64,000 nt of DNA from contig NZ_AUBS01000019.1 of the NCBI RefSeq assembly GCF_000429365.1, forward strand, positions 23,245-87,244. Direction: 5' to 3'. Each line of letters opens with the position of its first letter. Position 1 is the stretch's first letter. This document shows positions 1 through 8,235 of this stretch, piece by piece. A program made the position numbers and the translations under genes. Source of the DNA: Pseudodonghicola xiamenensis DSM 18339 (lineage in GTDB: Bacteria > Pseudomonadota > Alphaproteobacteria > Rhodobacterales > Rhodobacteraceae). A model generated the notes under the pieces. It was given only the letters and a program-made list of their open reading frames with translations, was not told the DNA's origin and ran no database searches.

Positions 1-984
1 TCGAACACCATGAACAAGGTGTCCTTCGAGGTCGACGCCACCGATGCGGCCTGGAACACCGACACCGACTATGAAATGGGCAACATGGGCCATCGCCCGG
101 GCGTCAAGGGCGGTTATTTCCCGGTCAACCCGACCGACGAGGCGCAGGACCTGCGTTCGGAAATGCTCTCGACCATGAAGCGTCTGGGCATGAAGGTCGA
201 CAAGCACCACCACGAAGTGGCGTCCTGCCAGCACGAGCTGGGGCTGATCTTCGGGTCGCTGACCGAACAGGCCGACAACATCCAGAAGTACAAATACGTG
301 ATCCACAATGTGGCCCACGCCTATGGCAAATCGGCAACCTTCATGCCGAAGCCGATCTATGGCGACAACGGTTCGGGCATGCATGTGAACATGTCGATCT
401 GGAAAGACGGCAAGCCGCTGTTCGCAGGCGACAAATACGCCGATCTGTCGGATGAGGCACTGTATTTCATTGGTGGCATCCTGAAACATGCCAAGACGCT
501 GAACGCCTTCACCAACCCCTCGACCAACTCGTACAAGCGCCTGATCCCGGGGTTCGAGGCACCGGTTCTGCGCGCCTATTCGGCCCGCAACCGTTCTGGC
601 TGCGTCCGTATTCCGTGGACCGAGAGCCCCAAGGCCAAGCGCGTCGAAGCCCGTTTCCCCGATCCCTCGGCGAACCCCTATCTGGCCTTCGCAGCCCTGC
701 TGATGGCCGGTCTGGACGGGATCAAGAACAAGATCGATCCGGGCGAAGCCATGGACAAGAACCTCTACGACCTGCCCGCCGAGGAACTGGCCGATATCCC
801 GACCGTCTGCGGCTCGCTGCGCGAGGCGCTGGAATGCCTGGCCGCCGACCACGACTTCCTGCTGCAGGGCGACGTCTTCACCAAAGACCAGATCGAGGGC
901 TATATCGCGCTCAAGATGGAAGAAGTGCAGACCTACGAGCACACGCCGCACCCGGTCGAGTACGGCATGTATTACAGCTGCTGA
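1..984 (+). CDS. glnA: Type I glutamine synthetase, 5'-truncated by the window edge
   Basis: Makes glutamine from glutamate, ammonia and ATP, the main ammonia-assimilation step in the cytosol. The reading frame is open from base 1, so the annotated piece is the C-terminal 327 residues; bacterial GlnA is about 468 residues, so roughly 140 N-terminal residues lie upstream. The visible part contains the GS catalytic domain: the metal- and substrate-binding run with [11 protein letters not shown], the NGSGMHVN segment, the NRSGCVRIP segment, and the [15 protein letters not shown] segment. Tyr at fragment residue 256, in NLYDLPAEE, matches the tyrosine adenylylated by GlnE, so activity is probably controlled by adenylylation. 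A strong terminator follows directly. The ATG at base 10 is internal, not the true start. Confidence 0.97.
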   Translation, partial: SNTMNKVSFEVDATDAAWNTDTDYEMGNMGHRPGVKGGYFPVNPTDEAQDLRSEMLSTMKRLGMKVDKHHHEVASCQHELGLIFGSLTEQADNIQKYKYVIHNVAHAYGKSATFMPKPIYGDNGSGMHVNMSIWKDGKPLFAGDKYADLSDEALYFIGGILKHAKTLNAFTNPSTNSYKRLIPGFEAPVLRAYSARNRSGCVRIPWTESPKAKRVEARFPDPSANPYLAFAALLMAGLDGIKNKIDPGEAMDKNLYDLPAEELADIPTVCGSLREALECLAADHDFLLQGDVFTKDQIEGYIALKMEEVQTYEHTPHPVEYGMYYSC

Positions 985-1004
985 TCGGATCCCGATCGCA
1001 GTGG

Positions 1005-1031
1005 AAGGGCGCCCCTTGGGCGCCCTTTTTC
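1005..1031 (+). terminator. Rho-independent terminator after glnA
   Basis: Nine-base perfect stem (AAGGGCGCC at 1005-1013 pairing with GGCGCCCTT at 1019-1027), 5-base loop, then a T run. It begins about 20 bases after the glnA stop codon, so it ends the glnA transcript. Confidence 0.88.
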
Positions 1032-1078
1032 GTTGCGAGAGCTGGGCTATAGGGGCGGATGCGTTCTGTCTGATGTCA

Positions 1079-1132
1079 CAGGGGCTCCGCCCCGGCCGTG
1101 GGCTGTCGCCCGCGACCTCCCCGGGATATTTT
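1079..1132 (+). repeat. Dispersed GC-rich intergenic repeat, copy A
   Basis: The copy has a GGGGCTCCGCCCC palindrome, a short variable spacer, then a CCTCCCCGGGATA block running into a T-rich stretch. The same arrangement occurs in reverse orientation at 6173-6220. It sits in the gap between glnA and the transglycosylase and contains no gene. Elements of this shape are, from general knowledge, common between genes in Rhodobacteraceae; their role is not known to me. Confidence 0.6.
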
Positions 1133-1250
1133 CAGCCAGAAAAAGATCAGGGGCTCCCGCAGACCGCCGGGCTGAGAACGGCTTTGACGGTTGCCAGCCC
1201 GGCGCGACGCAGGCAAGCTCGGGCCATCGCCCGGATACGCCGTTGTCGTC

Positions 1251-2045
1251 ATGAAACGCCTTGCCATCGCCTGTCTTCTGATCCTGCTGCCCGCCGCTGT
1301 CGGCGCGGCACCTGCCTGCGGCAATACCGCGGCGGGTTTCGAGGCCTGGAAGGCCGGCTTCGCGACCGAGGCGCGCCGGGCCGGAGTGGGCACCCGCGGA
1401 TTACAGGCCCTGGCCCAGGCCCGCTATGCGACGCGCACCATTGCCGCGGACCGCAATCAGAAGAGTTTTCGCTACAGCCTAGAGAAGTTCATGCAGCTTC
1501 GTGGCGCCGATGCAATCGTGGCCGAGGGCCGCAGGCGCAAGGCGCGCGATCCCGCCTTCTATGCGTCACTGGAGCGCGCCTATGGGGTGCCGTCAGGCGT
1601 GCTGATCGCCATCCACGGGATGGAGACAGGGTTCGGGCGCTTCATGGGCGACAGCCCGGTGGTCTCGGCCATCACCACGCTGGCCTACGATTGCCGCAGG
1701 TCGGATTTCTTTGTCCCCCATGCGCTGGCGGCGCTGACGCTGGTCGACCGGGGCGAGATCAGCATCAATACGCGCGGCGCCCGGCACGGAGAGCTGGGCC
1801 ATACCCAATTCCTGCCCGGAAATGCCCTGACCTATGGTGTCGACGGCAATGGCGATGGACGGATCGACTTCTACGACATCTCGGACGCGCTGGCCTCGAC
1901 CGCGAATTTTCTGCATCGGAAAGGCTGGCGCCCCGGGCGCGGCTATCAGCCGGCAGAGCCCAACTTTGCGGTGATCCGCCAATGGAACGCGGCCAGCGTC
2001 TATCAGCAGGCGATCGCCCTGATGGCGGCGCGCATCGACCGCTGA
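1251..2045 (+). CDS. Lytic murein transglycosylase, MltB-like (SLT_2 family)
   Basis: Predicted periplasmic muramidase that cleaves peptidoglycan glycan strands with formation of 1,6-anhydromuramic acid. Protein of 264 residues. The chosen ATG gives a clean signal peptide (MKRLAIACLLILLP, cleavage after about residue 20 near AAPAC); the upstream in-frame ATG at 1191 would place 20 charged residues before it and is less likely. The region IHGMETGFGRF carries the family's catalytic glutamate, and GELGHTQFLP followed by VDGNGDGRIDFYD matches the substrate-groove region of MltB-type enzymes. No lipobox is seen, so it is probably soluble rather than a lipoprotein. It stands alone, with no partner gene in the same transcript. 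Confidence 0.85.
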   Translation: MKRLAIACLLILLPAAVGAAPACGNTAAGFEAWKAGFATEARRAGVGTRGLQALAQARYATRTIAADRNQKSFRYSLEKFMQLRGADAIVAEGRRRKARDPAFYASLERAYGVPSGVLIAIHGMETGFGRFMGDSPVVSAITTLAYDCRRSDFFVPHALAALTLVDRGEISINTRGARHGELGHTQFLPGNALTYGVDGNGDGRIDFYDISDALASTANFLHRKGWRPGRGYQPAEPNFAVIRQWNAASVYQQAIALMAARIDR

Positions 2046-2233
2046 CACCACAATTTCGCCACATTCCCCAAGGCTCAACCAAAGGTATACCACGCCTTTC
2101 CTGCAGGTTTCCCGCCCGTCCAGATGGCGCGGTTTGACGGCTCTGCCCCGGACTTCCCCGGTTTCGGACATATTTCTTCCTCAATTCCTCAATAATTTTA
2201 CTAAAGACGAGAGGACAACGGAGGTCATCCACC

Positions 2234-3112
2234 GTGCAACAGAGCTGCAGGTATCACGGTGGATTGGTTTTCTTCGAAGCCCCCGGCGGCGCGCTGGACC
2301 GTTTGGGCCAGATCGCCACCGCCACCTTCGGGGAATATGGCCAGTCGGTTGACCGGCAAAGCCTGCTGCCTGACGGACGGCTGCGTCTGGTCACCCCACG
2401 CTACACCCTCACACTGCGCTTCGATCCGCTGCCCTATGCCGGCCCGCTGGTCCGGCCCGGCACCGAATTGCAGGAGATGCTCCGAGGGGTGGCGCTGAAG
2501 CGTATGACGCTGGAGCTGTGTCCGGTGCCGGGCCTGCGCGAGGATATCGAGACCTCGGAACAGCTCATGGTGGTGATGCTCTACCGCATGTGCGAAACTT
2601 ATCCGGCGCATCAGATCGAATGGATGGATCCCGAAATCCGCGTCGGGGTGGAGGATTTCCTCGGCGTCTTCGCCGCCGCCTGGCCGCGCCGGATCGAGCG
2701 GCAAAGCGCCCGACACTACGCCAAGGCGCAGATGTTCATCCCCGTCGACGAAGTGGCCGGCGATCTGTCGCAGCAGGCCGAAACGCTTCACAACCAGCTT
2801 CTGGCCAGTGTCGAGGACGGGCTGCCGCCGCTGCGCCCCGAACAGGCGCTGGCCCTGGCATTCCGCGCCGGACCGGGGGTTGCCATCGGCCGGCCGCCGG
2901 CCCCCACGGAACTGCAACGCATGTCCGCCTGGGGATTGACCGCGCTTCTGGCCTTCGTATCGCTGCCGATGGCAGCGGGGCTGGCGACGATGAATCTGAT
3001 CCGGGGAGAGGATTTCCGTCTGAATTCAAAGATCGCCGCGCTAACCGCCGGCTGTGTCTCGCTCAGCAGCTCCGGCCTGCTGGGCGCCATGCTCGCCCGG
3101 CTGCCGATCTGA
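2234..3112 (+). CDS. Conserved hypothetical protein with C-terminal membrane segments
   Basis: I do not recognise a named family. The GTG start is supported by a purine-rich GGAG about 10 bases upstream (2220-2223). The 292-residue product has a soluble N-terminal domain of about 230 residues with mixed beta-like and helical character, including RLVTPRYTLTLRFDPL, and two hydrophobic segments near the C-terminus (about residues 236-255 and 265-288), so it is probably anchored with the N-terminal domain on one side of the membrane. Its last 72 bases overlap the convergent gene on the other strand, which is uncommon. No regulator or operon partner is visible upstream; the gap from the transglycosylase is about 190 bases and includes an AT-rich stretch that could hold the promoter. 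Confidence 0.7.
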   Translation: MQQSCRYHGGLVFFEAPGGALDRLGQIATATFGEYGQSVDRQSLLPDGRLRLVTPRYTLTLRFDPLPYAGPLVRPGTELQEMLRGVALKRMTLELCPVPGLREDIETSEQLMVVMLYRMCETYPAHQIEWMDPEIRVGVEDFLGVFAAAWPRRIERQSARHYAKAQMFIPVDEVAGDLSQQAETLHNQLLASVEDGLPPLRPEQALALAFRAGPGVAIGRPPAPTELQRMSAWGLTALLAFVSLPMAAGLATMNLIRGEDFRLNSKIAALTAGCVSLSSSGLLGAMLARLPI

Positions 3113-3877
3113 CCCCCCGCCCTGGTCCGCGGCTGCGACCCCCATATCGACACGGGCCACCACGAAGGTATGAACCCCGAAGACCACGGCCCGGGTTTCT
3201 GGCAGGCGCCGCATGGTCTGGCGTTCGCTGCGGAAATAGCCGGTGCCCGGCGCCGTCCGATGCGGCCGCTGATCGCTTTCCCGCCGGGGATGGAACAGTT
3301 CGGGATCGTCGTACCACAACGCGTTGAACCGCCAGAGCGGCCGATCCACCTGAATTCCGTCGAACAAGCGCTGCACCCGGGCCGCGATATTATCGTCATA
3401 GGAGGGCACCGGCACATGAATGCGTGTCAGGGGCTTCATGAATTTCTCTGTCAGCGTCCAGCTTGCCGGAAAACACAAGACGCCCGCGGTCAGGATATGC
3501 TCAGCCGCCGCCTCGGGCTTTTGCAGGATCAGGAAATCCTCCTGCACCAGCCGACCCAGCGTGGCCATCGGATCGTCGCGGTCAACCGGCACCCGAACCC
3601 CGTCGGGCCGCAACACCTCCGGCACATCCGCCCCGGCCTCGGGATAGGCCGCCGCCAGCACCATATCCAGCAATTCCAGCGCCGCCGGCCGCGCGCAATC
3701 GTCCATCACGATCACCGCCGCGCGCCGGCTTGCCAACAGATCGTCCCGCCGCGCCATCTGGCCGGCAAAGGCCTCGTCCCGGATCAACCAATCCGCCACC
3801 GGCAGCGGCTGGATGCCCGGAAGGCGGCGCAGCGCACTGACGTCATAGGGAATGTTCTTCTGCAGAATCTCGCTCAT
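3041..3877 (-). CDS. DUF3445 / heme-dependent oxidative N-demethylase-like protein
   Basis: Resembles the DUF3445 family, whose characterised member is the heme-binding subunit of a dimethylamine-oxidising N-demethylase with a hidden PAS fold. Supporting features by eye are the LVQEDFLILQK segment, GVLCFPASWTLTEKFMKPLTRIHVPVP, and the end segment RSERQTMRRLPETRAVVFGVHT, all typical in order and spacing. The ATG at 3877 is preferred over the TTG two codons upstream. Length is 278 residues. The last about 30 residues (Gly/Gln/Ala-rich, from VAAADQGGG on) look unlike the family and overlap the convergent gene at 3041-3112. Substrate is unproven; sarcosine oxidase and purU elsewhere in the window make a methylamine role reasonable but this is inference. 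Confidence 0.75.
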   Translation of the reverse strand: MSEILQKNIPYDVSALRRLPGIQPLPVADWLIRDEAFAGQMARRDDLLASRRAAVIVMDDCARPAALELLDMVLAAAYPEAGADVPEVLRPDGVRVPVDRDDPMATLGRLVQEDFLILQKPEAAAEHILTAGVLCFPASWTLTEKFMKPLTRIHVPVPSYDDNIAARVQRLFDGIQVDRPLWRFNALWYDDPELFHPRRESDQRPHRTAPGTGYFRSERQTMRRLPETRAVVFGVHTFVVARVDMGVAAADQGGGSDRQPGEHGAQQAGAAERDTAGG

Positions 3878-3933
3878 GCCCAAGCCTTAGCAGCGCCGCC
3901 CCGCGCTGTCGGCGAAAAACATGCCCCTCCACT

Positions 3934-4824
3934 TCAGGGCGCCAGAAAAACCCGCCCCAAGACCCCCCGGTGATCAGAGCCCAGGCGGTCGAGCACCGTC
4001 ACCCGCCCTGCCCCGCCGGTGGCCAGGATATGGTCGATCCCCACACCCAGCCCACCATGCGGCAACGCAAAGGTCGCGGCCTCGTGACCGATCCTCTTGG
4101 TGTCGCTGGCCCGGGCGATCCGGGCGACCCCTTCGGACCAGGCGACATTGTTGAAGTCCCCGCCGATCAGCTTGATGCCGCGCATGTCCCGCAACAGCGG
4201 CTCCAGTTGCGAAATCTGCCCTGGCTGCGGGAACGGCCAGGGCCAGCGCAGGTGCAGTGACACCGCCCAGATCACCCCCCAGGGTGCCTTGACCTGCATC
4301 GCCGCAAGCCCCGGACCACAGACCGCGCTTCCCGCCACCATCGGCCAGCGCGACAACACCGCCGGGCCTCCGACCTCACGGAAATCGCAGAAATTCTGCG
4401 ATGGGAAATCCTCGCGCAGTGCCGCCAGCACCGCCTGATTGGGCCGCGAAACCTCCTGCACGGTGACCACATCGGGGCGCCGGGCACGAATGTCCTGAAC
4501 TACCTGGTCAGGGCTTTTGAGCCGAAACAGCAGGTTCTTCTGATAAAGCACCGCCTCATGCGCGCCGGGCACGGGCTCCGCCTCGGGATGCCAATGCGCC
4601 AGGACCCGCGGCGCCACCGCCGCCGCCAGCAGCAGGACCAGCGGCAAAACAGCCCAGAGCGGTCGGCGCAGCACAAGCAGCAAGACTGCGGTGCCCAGGG
4701 CCAGCGGCACCCTGAACACGGCCCAGGAATCCAATGCAGGGTGCAAGCCGCCACCGAAACCGGCCGCCACCGCCGCCAGTCCGGCCCCCGCCAGCACCAC
4801 CCCGAGTCCACGCAAGAGTTGCAT
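3934..4824 (-). CDS. Endonuclease/exonuclease/phosphatase (EEP) family protein with N-terminal membrane helices
   Basis: A 296-residue protein. The first about 95 residues hold three hydrophobic helices (starting MQLLRGLGVVLAGAGLAAVA). The remaining about 200 residues form an EEP phosphoesterase domain: KNLLFRL, DVVTVQEV (metal-binding Glu), GGDFNNV (catalytic Asp/Asn), GIDHILA and a final GSDHRGVLGRV (catalytic Asp-His). This is the organisation of periplasm-facing EEP proteins of unknown substrate. The start was set at the ATG at 4824; a longer frame upstream runs into the next gene's promoter region and starts with an unconvincing charged stretch. It is divergent from the hydrolase/OsmC gene, 85 bases away. 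Confidence 0.8.
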   Translation of the reverse strand: MQLLRGLGVVLAGAGLAAVAAGFGGGLHPALDSWAVFRVPLALGTAVLLLVLRRPLWAVLPLVLLLAAAVAPRVLAHWHPEAEPVPGAHEAVLYQKNLLFRLKSPDQVVQDIRARRPDVVTVQEVSRPNQAVLAALREDFPSQNFCDFREVGGPAVLSRWPMVAGSAVCGPGLAAMQVKAPWGVIWAVSLHLRWPWPFPQPGQISQLEPLLRDMRGIKLIGGDFNNVAWSEGVARIARASDTKRIGHEAATFALPHGGLGVGIDHILATGGAGRVTVLDRLGSDHRGVLGRVFLAP

Positions 4825-4909
4825 CCGGTCGTCGTCCTTTCGCCTGACAGGGGTTGATAACACGGGTTCCAGTGCCCAAGCCTTAGGGAAACGACTGAAA
4901 GGACCGCTC

Positions 4910-6133
4910 ATGCCCTCCGAACGCATCACCTTCCCCGGCCATTCCGGCGCCGCGCTCGCCGCCCGGCTCGACCTGCCCGAAGGACAACCGCTGGGCACGA
5001 CGCTTTTCGCCCATTGCTTCACCTGTTCCAAGGACATTCCCGCCGCCCGGCGGATTGCCGCGCGACTGACAGCGATGGGGCTTGCGGTGCTGCGCTTCGA
5101 TTTCACCGGCCTGGGGCACTCCGAGGGTGAATTCGCCAATACGGATTTCAGCTCGAATGTCGAAGACCTGAAGGCCGCGGCCGGCTATCTGGCCGCACGC
5201 GGACTGCCTCCGGCGTTGTTGATCGGCCATTCGCTGGGCGGCGCCGCTGCGATCCTCGCCGCCCCGGAGATCGCCACGATCAAGGCGGTGGTGACGCTGG
5301 GGGCACCGCATGATCCGGAACACATCACCCATCTGATCCGCGATGCCCTGCCCGAAATTCAACAAAAGGGCGTGGCAGAGGTCGAGCTTGACGGCCGAAG
5401 CTTCACCATCACCCAAAGCTTTGTTGAAGACATCCAGGCCAGCAAGCTCGACGCCGCGCTGCACCGGATGAAGGCGGCACTGCTGATCATGCACGCGCCC
5501 TTGGACGATGTGGTGGGGATCGACAACGCCACCCGCCTGTTCCTGGCCAAGAAACATCCCAAAAGCTTCGTCACCCTCGACACCGCCGACCATTTGATCA
5601 GCCGCCCCGAGGATGCCGAATATGCCGCCGAGGTGATCGCCGCCTGGTCGCGCCGTTATCTCGACCTGAAGCTCCCCGCCACAGCGGCGACCGCTCCCGA
5701 AGGCGTCGTCCGGGTGACCGAGGCCGATCCGGCGAGTTTTCTGCAGGATGTGCAGTCCGGGCCTGACCACCACCTTCTGGCGGACGAGCCGCGCGAGGTC
5801 GGCGGCAGCAACCGCGGCCTGTCGCCCTACGGGCTGGTCTCGGCCGGGCTCGGCGCCTGCACCTCGATGACCATCCGCATGTATGCCCGCCGCAAGGGCT
5901 GGCCGCTCGACGGCGTCAGCGTCGATATCTCGCACGCCAAGGTCCATGCCGAAGACGCCGCCAGCGGCCAGCCGGCGCAGATCGACCGCTTTACCCGGGT
6001 GGTGCGCCTGACCGGCGACCTGGATCAAGACCAGCGCGCCAGGCTTCTCGAGATCGCCGACAAGTGCCCGGTCCACCGCACGCTCACCCAGGGCGCGGCA
6101 GTCGAGACCACCCTGGCCCCATCGGACGCCTGA
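4910..6133 (+). CDS. Bifunctional alpha/beta hydrolase - OsmC family protein
   Basis: A 407-residue fusion. Residues about 1-250 are an alpha/beta hydrolase: nucleophile elbow GHSLGGAAA, a candidate acid in MHAPLDDVVG, and a candidate histidine in TADHLIS. Residues about 270-400 are an OsmC/Ohr-like domain with GLSPYGLVSAGLGACTSMT (peroxidatic cysteine in GACTS) and DKCPVHRTL (second cysteine), the two-cysteine arrangement of thiol peroxidases of this family. Such fusions probably handle organic peroxides or activated thioesters, but the physiological substrate is not established. Start at ATG 4910, just after GAAAGGA. No linked OhrR/MarR regulator is present. Confidence 0.9.
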   Translation: MPSERITFPGHSGAALAARLDLPEGQPLGTTLFAHCFTCSKDIPAARRIAARLTAMGLAVLRFDFTGLGHSEGEFANTDFSSNVEDLKAAAGYLAARGLPPALLIGHSLGGAAAILAAPEIATIKAVVTLGAPHDPEHITHLIRDALPEIQQKGVAEVELDGRSFTITQSFVEDIQASKLDAALHRMKAALLIMHAPLDDVVGIDNATRLFLAKKHPKSFVTLDTADHLISRPEDAEYAAEVIAAWSRRYLDLKLPATAATAPEGVVRVTEADPASFLQDVQSGPDHHLLADEPREVGGSNRGLSPYGLVSAGLGACTSMTIRMYARRKGWPLDGVSVDISHAKVHAEDAASGQPAQIDRFTRVVRLTGDLDQDQRARLLEIADKCPVHRTLTQGAAVETTLAPSDA

Positions 6134-6172
6134 ACTGCCAACCCTATCCAGCCTCCCCCTTCGATCTGGCGG

Positions 6173-6220
6173 CAAGTATCCCGGGGGAGGCTCCGCAGGA
6201 GACGGGGGCGGAGCCCCCTG
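6173..6220 (-). repeat. Dispersed GC-rich intergenic repeat, copy B
   Basis: Read on the minus strand this is a GGGGGCTCCGCCCCC palindrome, a 13-base spacer, then CCTCCCCCGGGATA, the same arrangement as copy A at 1079-1132. It lies between the hydrolase/OsmC gene and purB. Confidence 0.6.
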
Positions 6221-6302
6221 CCGCCTTGTCGCCGCGCCGCCATCGGTTTATGACGCGCTCATATCGCCCCCGCACGACATGTACGAAAAGGTCACGCTGC
6301 CC

Positions 6303-7607
6303 ATGATCCCCCGCTATTCCCGCCCCGAGATGGTCGCCATCTGGTCGCCCCAGACCAAGTTCAAGATCTGGTACGAGATCGAAGCCCATGCCTGCGACGC
6401 CCAGGCCGCGCTGGGGGTGATCCCGAAAGAGAATGCCGAAGCCGTCTGGAAAGCCAAGGACGTCGAATTCGACGTGGACCGCATCGACGAGATCGAGGCG
6501 GTGACCAAGCATGACGTGATCGCCTTCCTGACCCATCTGGCCGAACATGTGGGCTCGGAAGAGGCCCGCTTCGTCCATCAGGGCATGACCTCCTCGGACG
6601 TGCTCGACACCACGCTGAACGTGCAGCTGGTGCGCGCCGCCGATATCCTGCTGGCCGATCTCGACAAGGTGCTCGCCGCGCTGAAGAAACGCGCGCTGGA
6701 ACATAAATACACCGTCCGCGTCGGCCGCTCCCACGGTATCCATGCCGAGCCCACCACCATGGGCCTGACCTTCGCCCGCTTCTACGCCGAGATGGACCGC
6801 AACAAGAACCGGCTGGAAAAGGCCAAATGGGAAATCGCCACCGGCGCGATCTCCGGCGCGGTCGGCACTTTCGCCAATATCGACCCGGCGGTCGAGGAAC
6901 ATGTCTGCGAAAAGATGGGCCTGCGCCCCGAGCCGATCTCGACCCAGGTGATTCCGCGTGACCGCCACGCGATGTTCTTCGCCACCCTGGGCGTCATCGC
7001 CTCCTCGATCGAGAATGTCGCGATCGAAATTCGCCACATGCAGCGCACCGAGGTGCTGGAAGGCGCCGAATTTTTCTCGATGGGCCAGAAAGGCTCCTCG
7101 GCGATGCCGCACAAGAAGAACCCGGTGCTGACCGAGAACCTCACCGGCCTCGCCCGTCTGGTGCGCATGGCGGTGGTGCCGGCGATGGAGAATGTGGCGC
7201 TCTGGCACGAACGCGACATCTCGCATTCCTCGGTCGAACGCGGCATCGGCCCGGATGCGACGATCACGCTCGATTTCGCGCTGAACCGGCTCGCCGGTGT
7301 GGTCGAAAAGATGCTGATCTTCCCCGACAACATGCTCGACAACATGAACAAATTCCCCGGCCTCGTGATGTCGCAACGGGTGCTGCTGGCGCTGACCCAG
7401 GCCGGCGTATCGCGTGAGGACGCCTATACGATGGTGCAACGCAACGCGCTCAAGGTCTGGGAAGATCGCGTCGATTTCCGCGAACAGCTGCTGGCCGACA
7501 AGGATGTCGTCGCGGCCCTGGGCGTCGACGGGATCAACGCCAAATTCGACATGGATTATCACACCAAACACGTCGACACGATCTTCAAGCGGGTGTTCGG
7601 CGAATAA
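6303..7607 (+). CDS. purB: Adenylosuccinate lyase
   Basis: Catalyses two steps of purine synthesis: cleavage of SAICAR to AICAR and of adenylosuccinate to AMP, releasing fumarate each time. The 434-residue product shows the fumarase/aspartase superfamily signatures: TSSDVLDT, the catalytic histidine region GRSHGIHAEP, and the mobile signature loop with SMGQKGSSAMPHKKNP. The start was placed at the ATG giving MIPRYSRPEM, the usual N-terminus in this group, with AAAGG about 12 bases upstream; an in-frame ATG at 6279 would add eight residues. It ends at a strong terminator. Confidence 0.97.
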   Translation: MIPRYSRPEMVAIWSPQTKFKIWYEIEAHACDAQAALGVIPKENAEAVWKAKDVEFDVDRIDEIEAVTKHDVIAFLTHLAEHVGSEEARFVHQGMTSSDVLDTTLNVQLVRAADILLADLDKVLAALKKRALEHKYTVRVGRSHGIHAEPTTMGLTFARFYAEMDRNKNRLEKAKWEIATGAISGAVGTFANIDPAVEEHVCEKMGLRPEPISTQVIPRDRHAMFFATLGVIASSIENVAIEIRHMQRTEVLEGAEFFSMGQKGSSAMPHKKNPVLTENLTGLARLVRMAVVPAMENVALWHERDISHSSVERGIGPDATITLDFALNRLAGVVEKMLIFPDNMLDNMNKFPGLVMSQRVLLALTQAGVSREDAYTMVQRNALKVWEDRVDFREQLLADKDVVAALGVDGINAKFDMDYHTKHVDTIFKRVFGE

Positions 7608-7632
7608 GCCAGGCCGCCCGGCAGACGATCAG

Positions 7633-7669
7633 ACCGCGCCCCGGCCCAGCCCGGCGGCGCGGTTTTTCT
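7633..7669 (+). terminator. Rho-independent terminator after purB
   Basis: ACCGCGCC at 7633-7640 pairs with GGCGCGGT at 7656-7663, with a short inner CCGG stem, followed by TTTTCTT. It lies 25 bases after the purB stop. Confidence 0.8.
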
Positions 7670-7689
7670 TTGGAGCGGAACACCTCTCG

Positions 7690-7711
7690 GGTTACCTTAG
7701 GTCAGGTAACC
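7690..7711. promoter_or_regulatory. Perfect inverted repeat upstream of the small secreted peptide gene
   Basis: GGTTACCT (7690-7697) and AGGTAACC (7704-7711) form an 8-base perfect inverted repeat with a 6-base centre. It sits 22 bases before the ATG of the small gene and just before its ribosome binding site, so it could be a repressor operator or a 5'-UTR hairpin. No T run follows, so it is not a plain terminator. Confidence 0.45.
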
Positions 7712-7732
7712 AGGCCCGAAAGGAGTATCCCG

Positions 7733-7888
7733 ATGTCGATCAGAACCGTTCTTGCCAGTCTGGCCCTCTGCGTACTGCCGGCTGTCAGCTTCGCCTCCTG
7801 CCCTTATCACGAGCAGGCGCAGAGCTGCGCGCCAGGCACCTCCTGGGATACCGCGCAATCGGCCTGTGTGCCGCAGACCAGCAGCTAA
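7733..7888 (+). CDS. Small secreted cysteine-containing protein (51 aa)
   Basis: Start is fixed by an excellent AAAGGAG at 7719-7725. The product has a signal peptide (about residues 1-21, ending SFA) and a mature part of about 30 residues with three cysteines spaced as C-x8-C-x11-C, ending in QTSS. The pattern CPYHEQAQSCAPGTSWDTAQSACVP recalls half of a peritrophin-A/CBM14 chitin-binding module, but it is too short to be sure. Function unknown. It lies behind the purB terminator with its own inverted repeat, so it is probably transcribed on its own. Confidence 0.7.
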   Translation: MSIRTVLASLALCVLPAVSFASCPYHEQAQSCAPGTSWDTAQSACVPQTSS

Positions 7889-8235
7889 TCCCCCCGTCGG
7901 GCCACAGCAGCAGTTCGCGCCCCTGTGATCGGTGAGCGCCCGCACCGCCGCGCCCGGGCGGGCCGCCTATGCGGCTGTCCGTTGGCCGCCCCATGTGAAA
8001 GATAGACAACGGGACCGCCTCCCGCCTGTTGCGGCGGCTGTGATCCCCCTGTTCCCCGCCCGGCCCCCTGCCCGCAACGATCCGATCGCCGCCTTGATCT
8101 GGCGGACTGCCACAGTCCAAAGACCCTCCAAAGCTCTGGACGATCCTCGGCGTGCTTGTGATCGCGGAGGCCCGGCTCTATGTGTTGCACCGCGAGACCT
8201 GTCGCAATCAACCAGAGCCGAGCTTTCCAAACCGC
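7889..8235. other. 347-base gap, no supported gene
   Basis: GC-rich stretch between the small secreted peptide and the acyltransferase gene. Open frames here are on both strands, have no plausible ribosome binding site and give low-complexity Arg/Pro/Gly-rich translations. I see no tRNA, terminator or repeat. It must contain the acyltransferase promoter, but no clear -35/-10 pair stands out. Confidence 0.5.

Noticed and set aside
6144..7571. 475-residue minus-strand open frame across purB
   Set aside because: Antisense shadow; composition rich in His, Gly and Asp with no domain.
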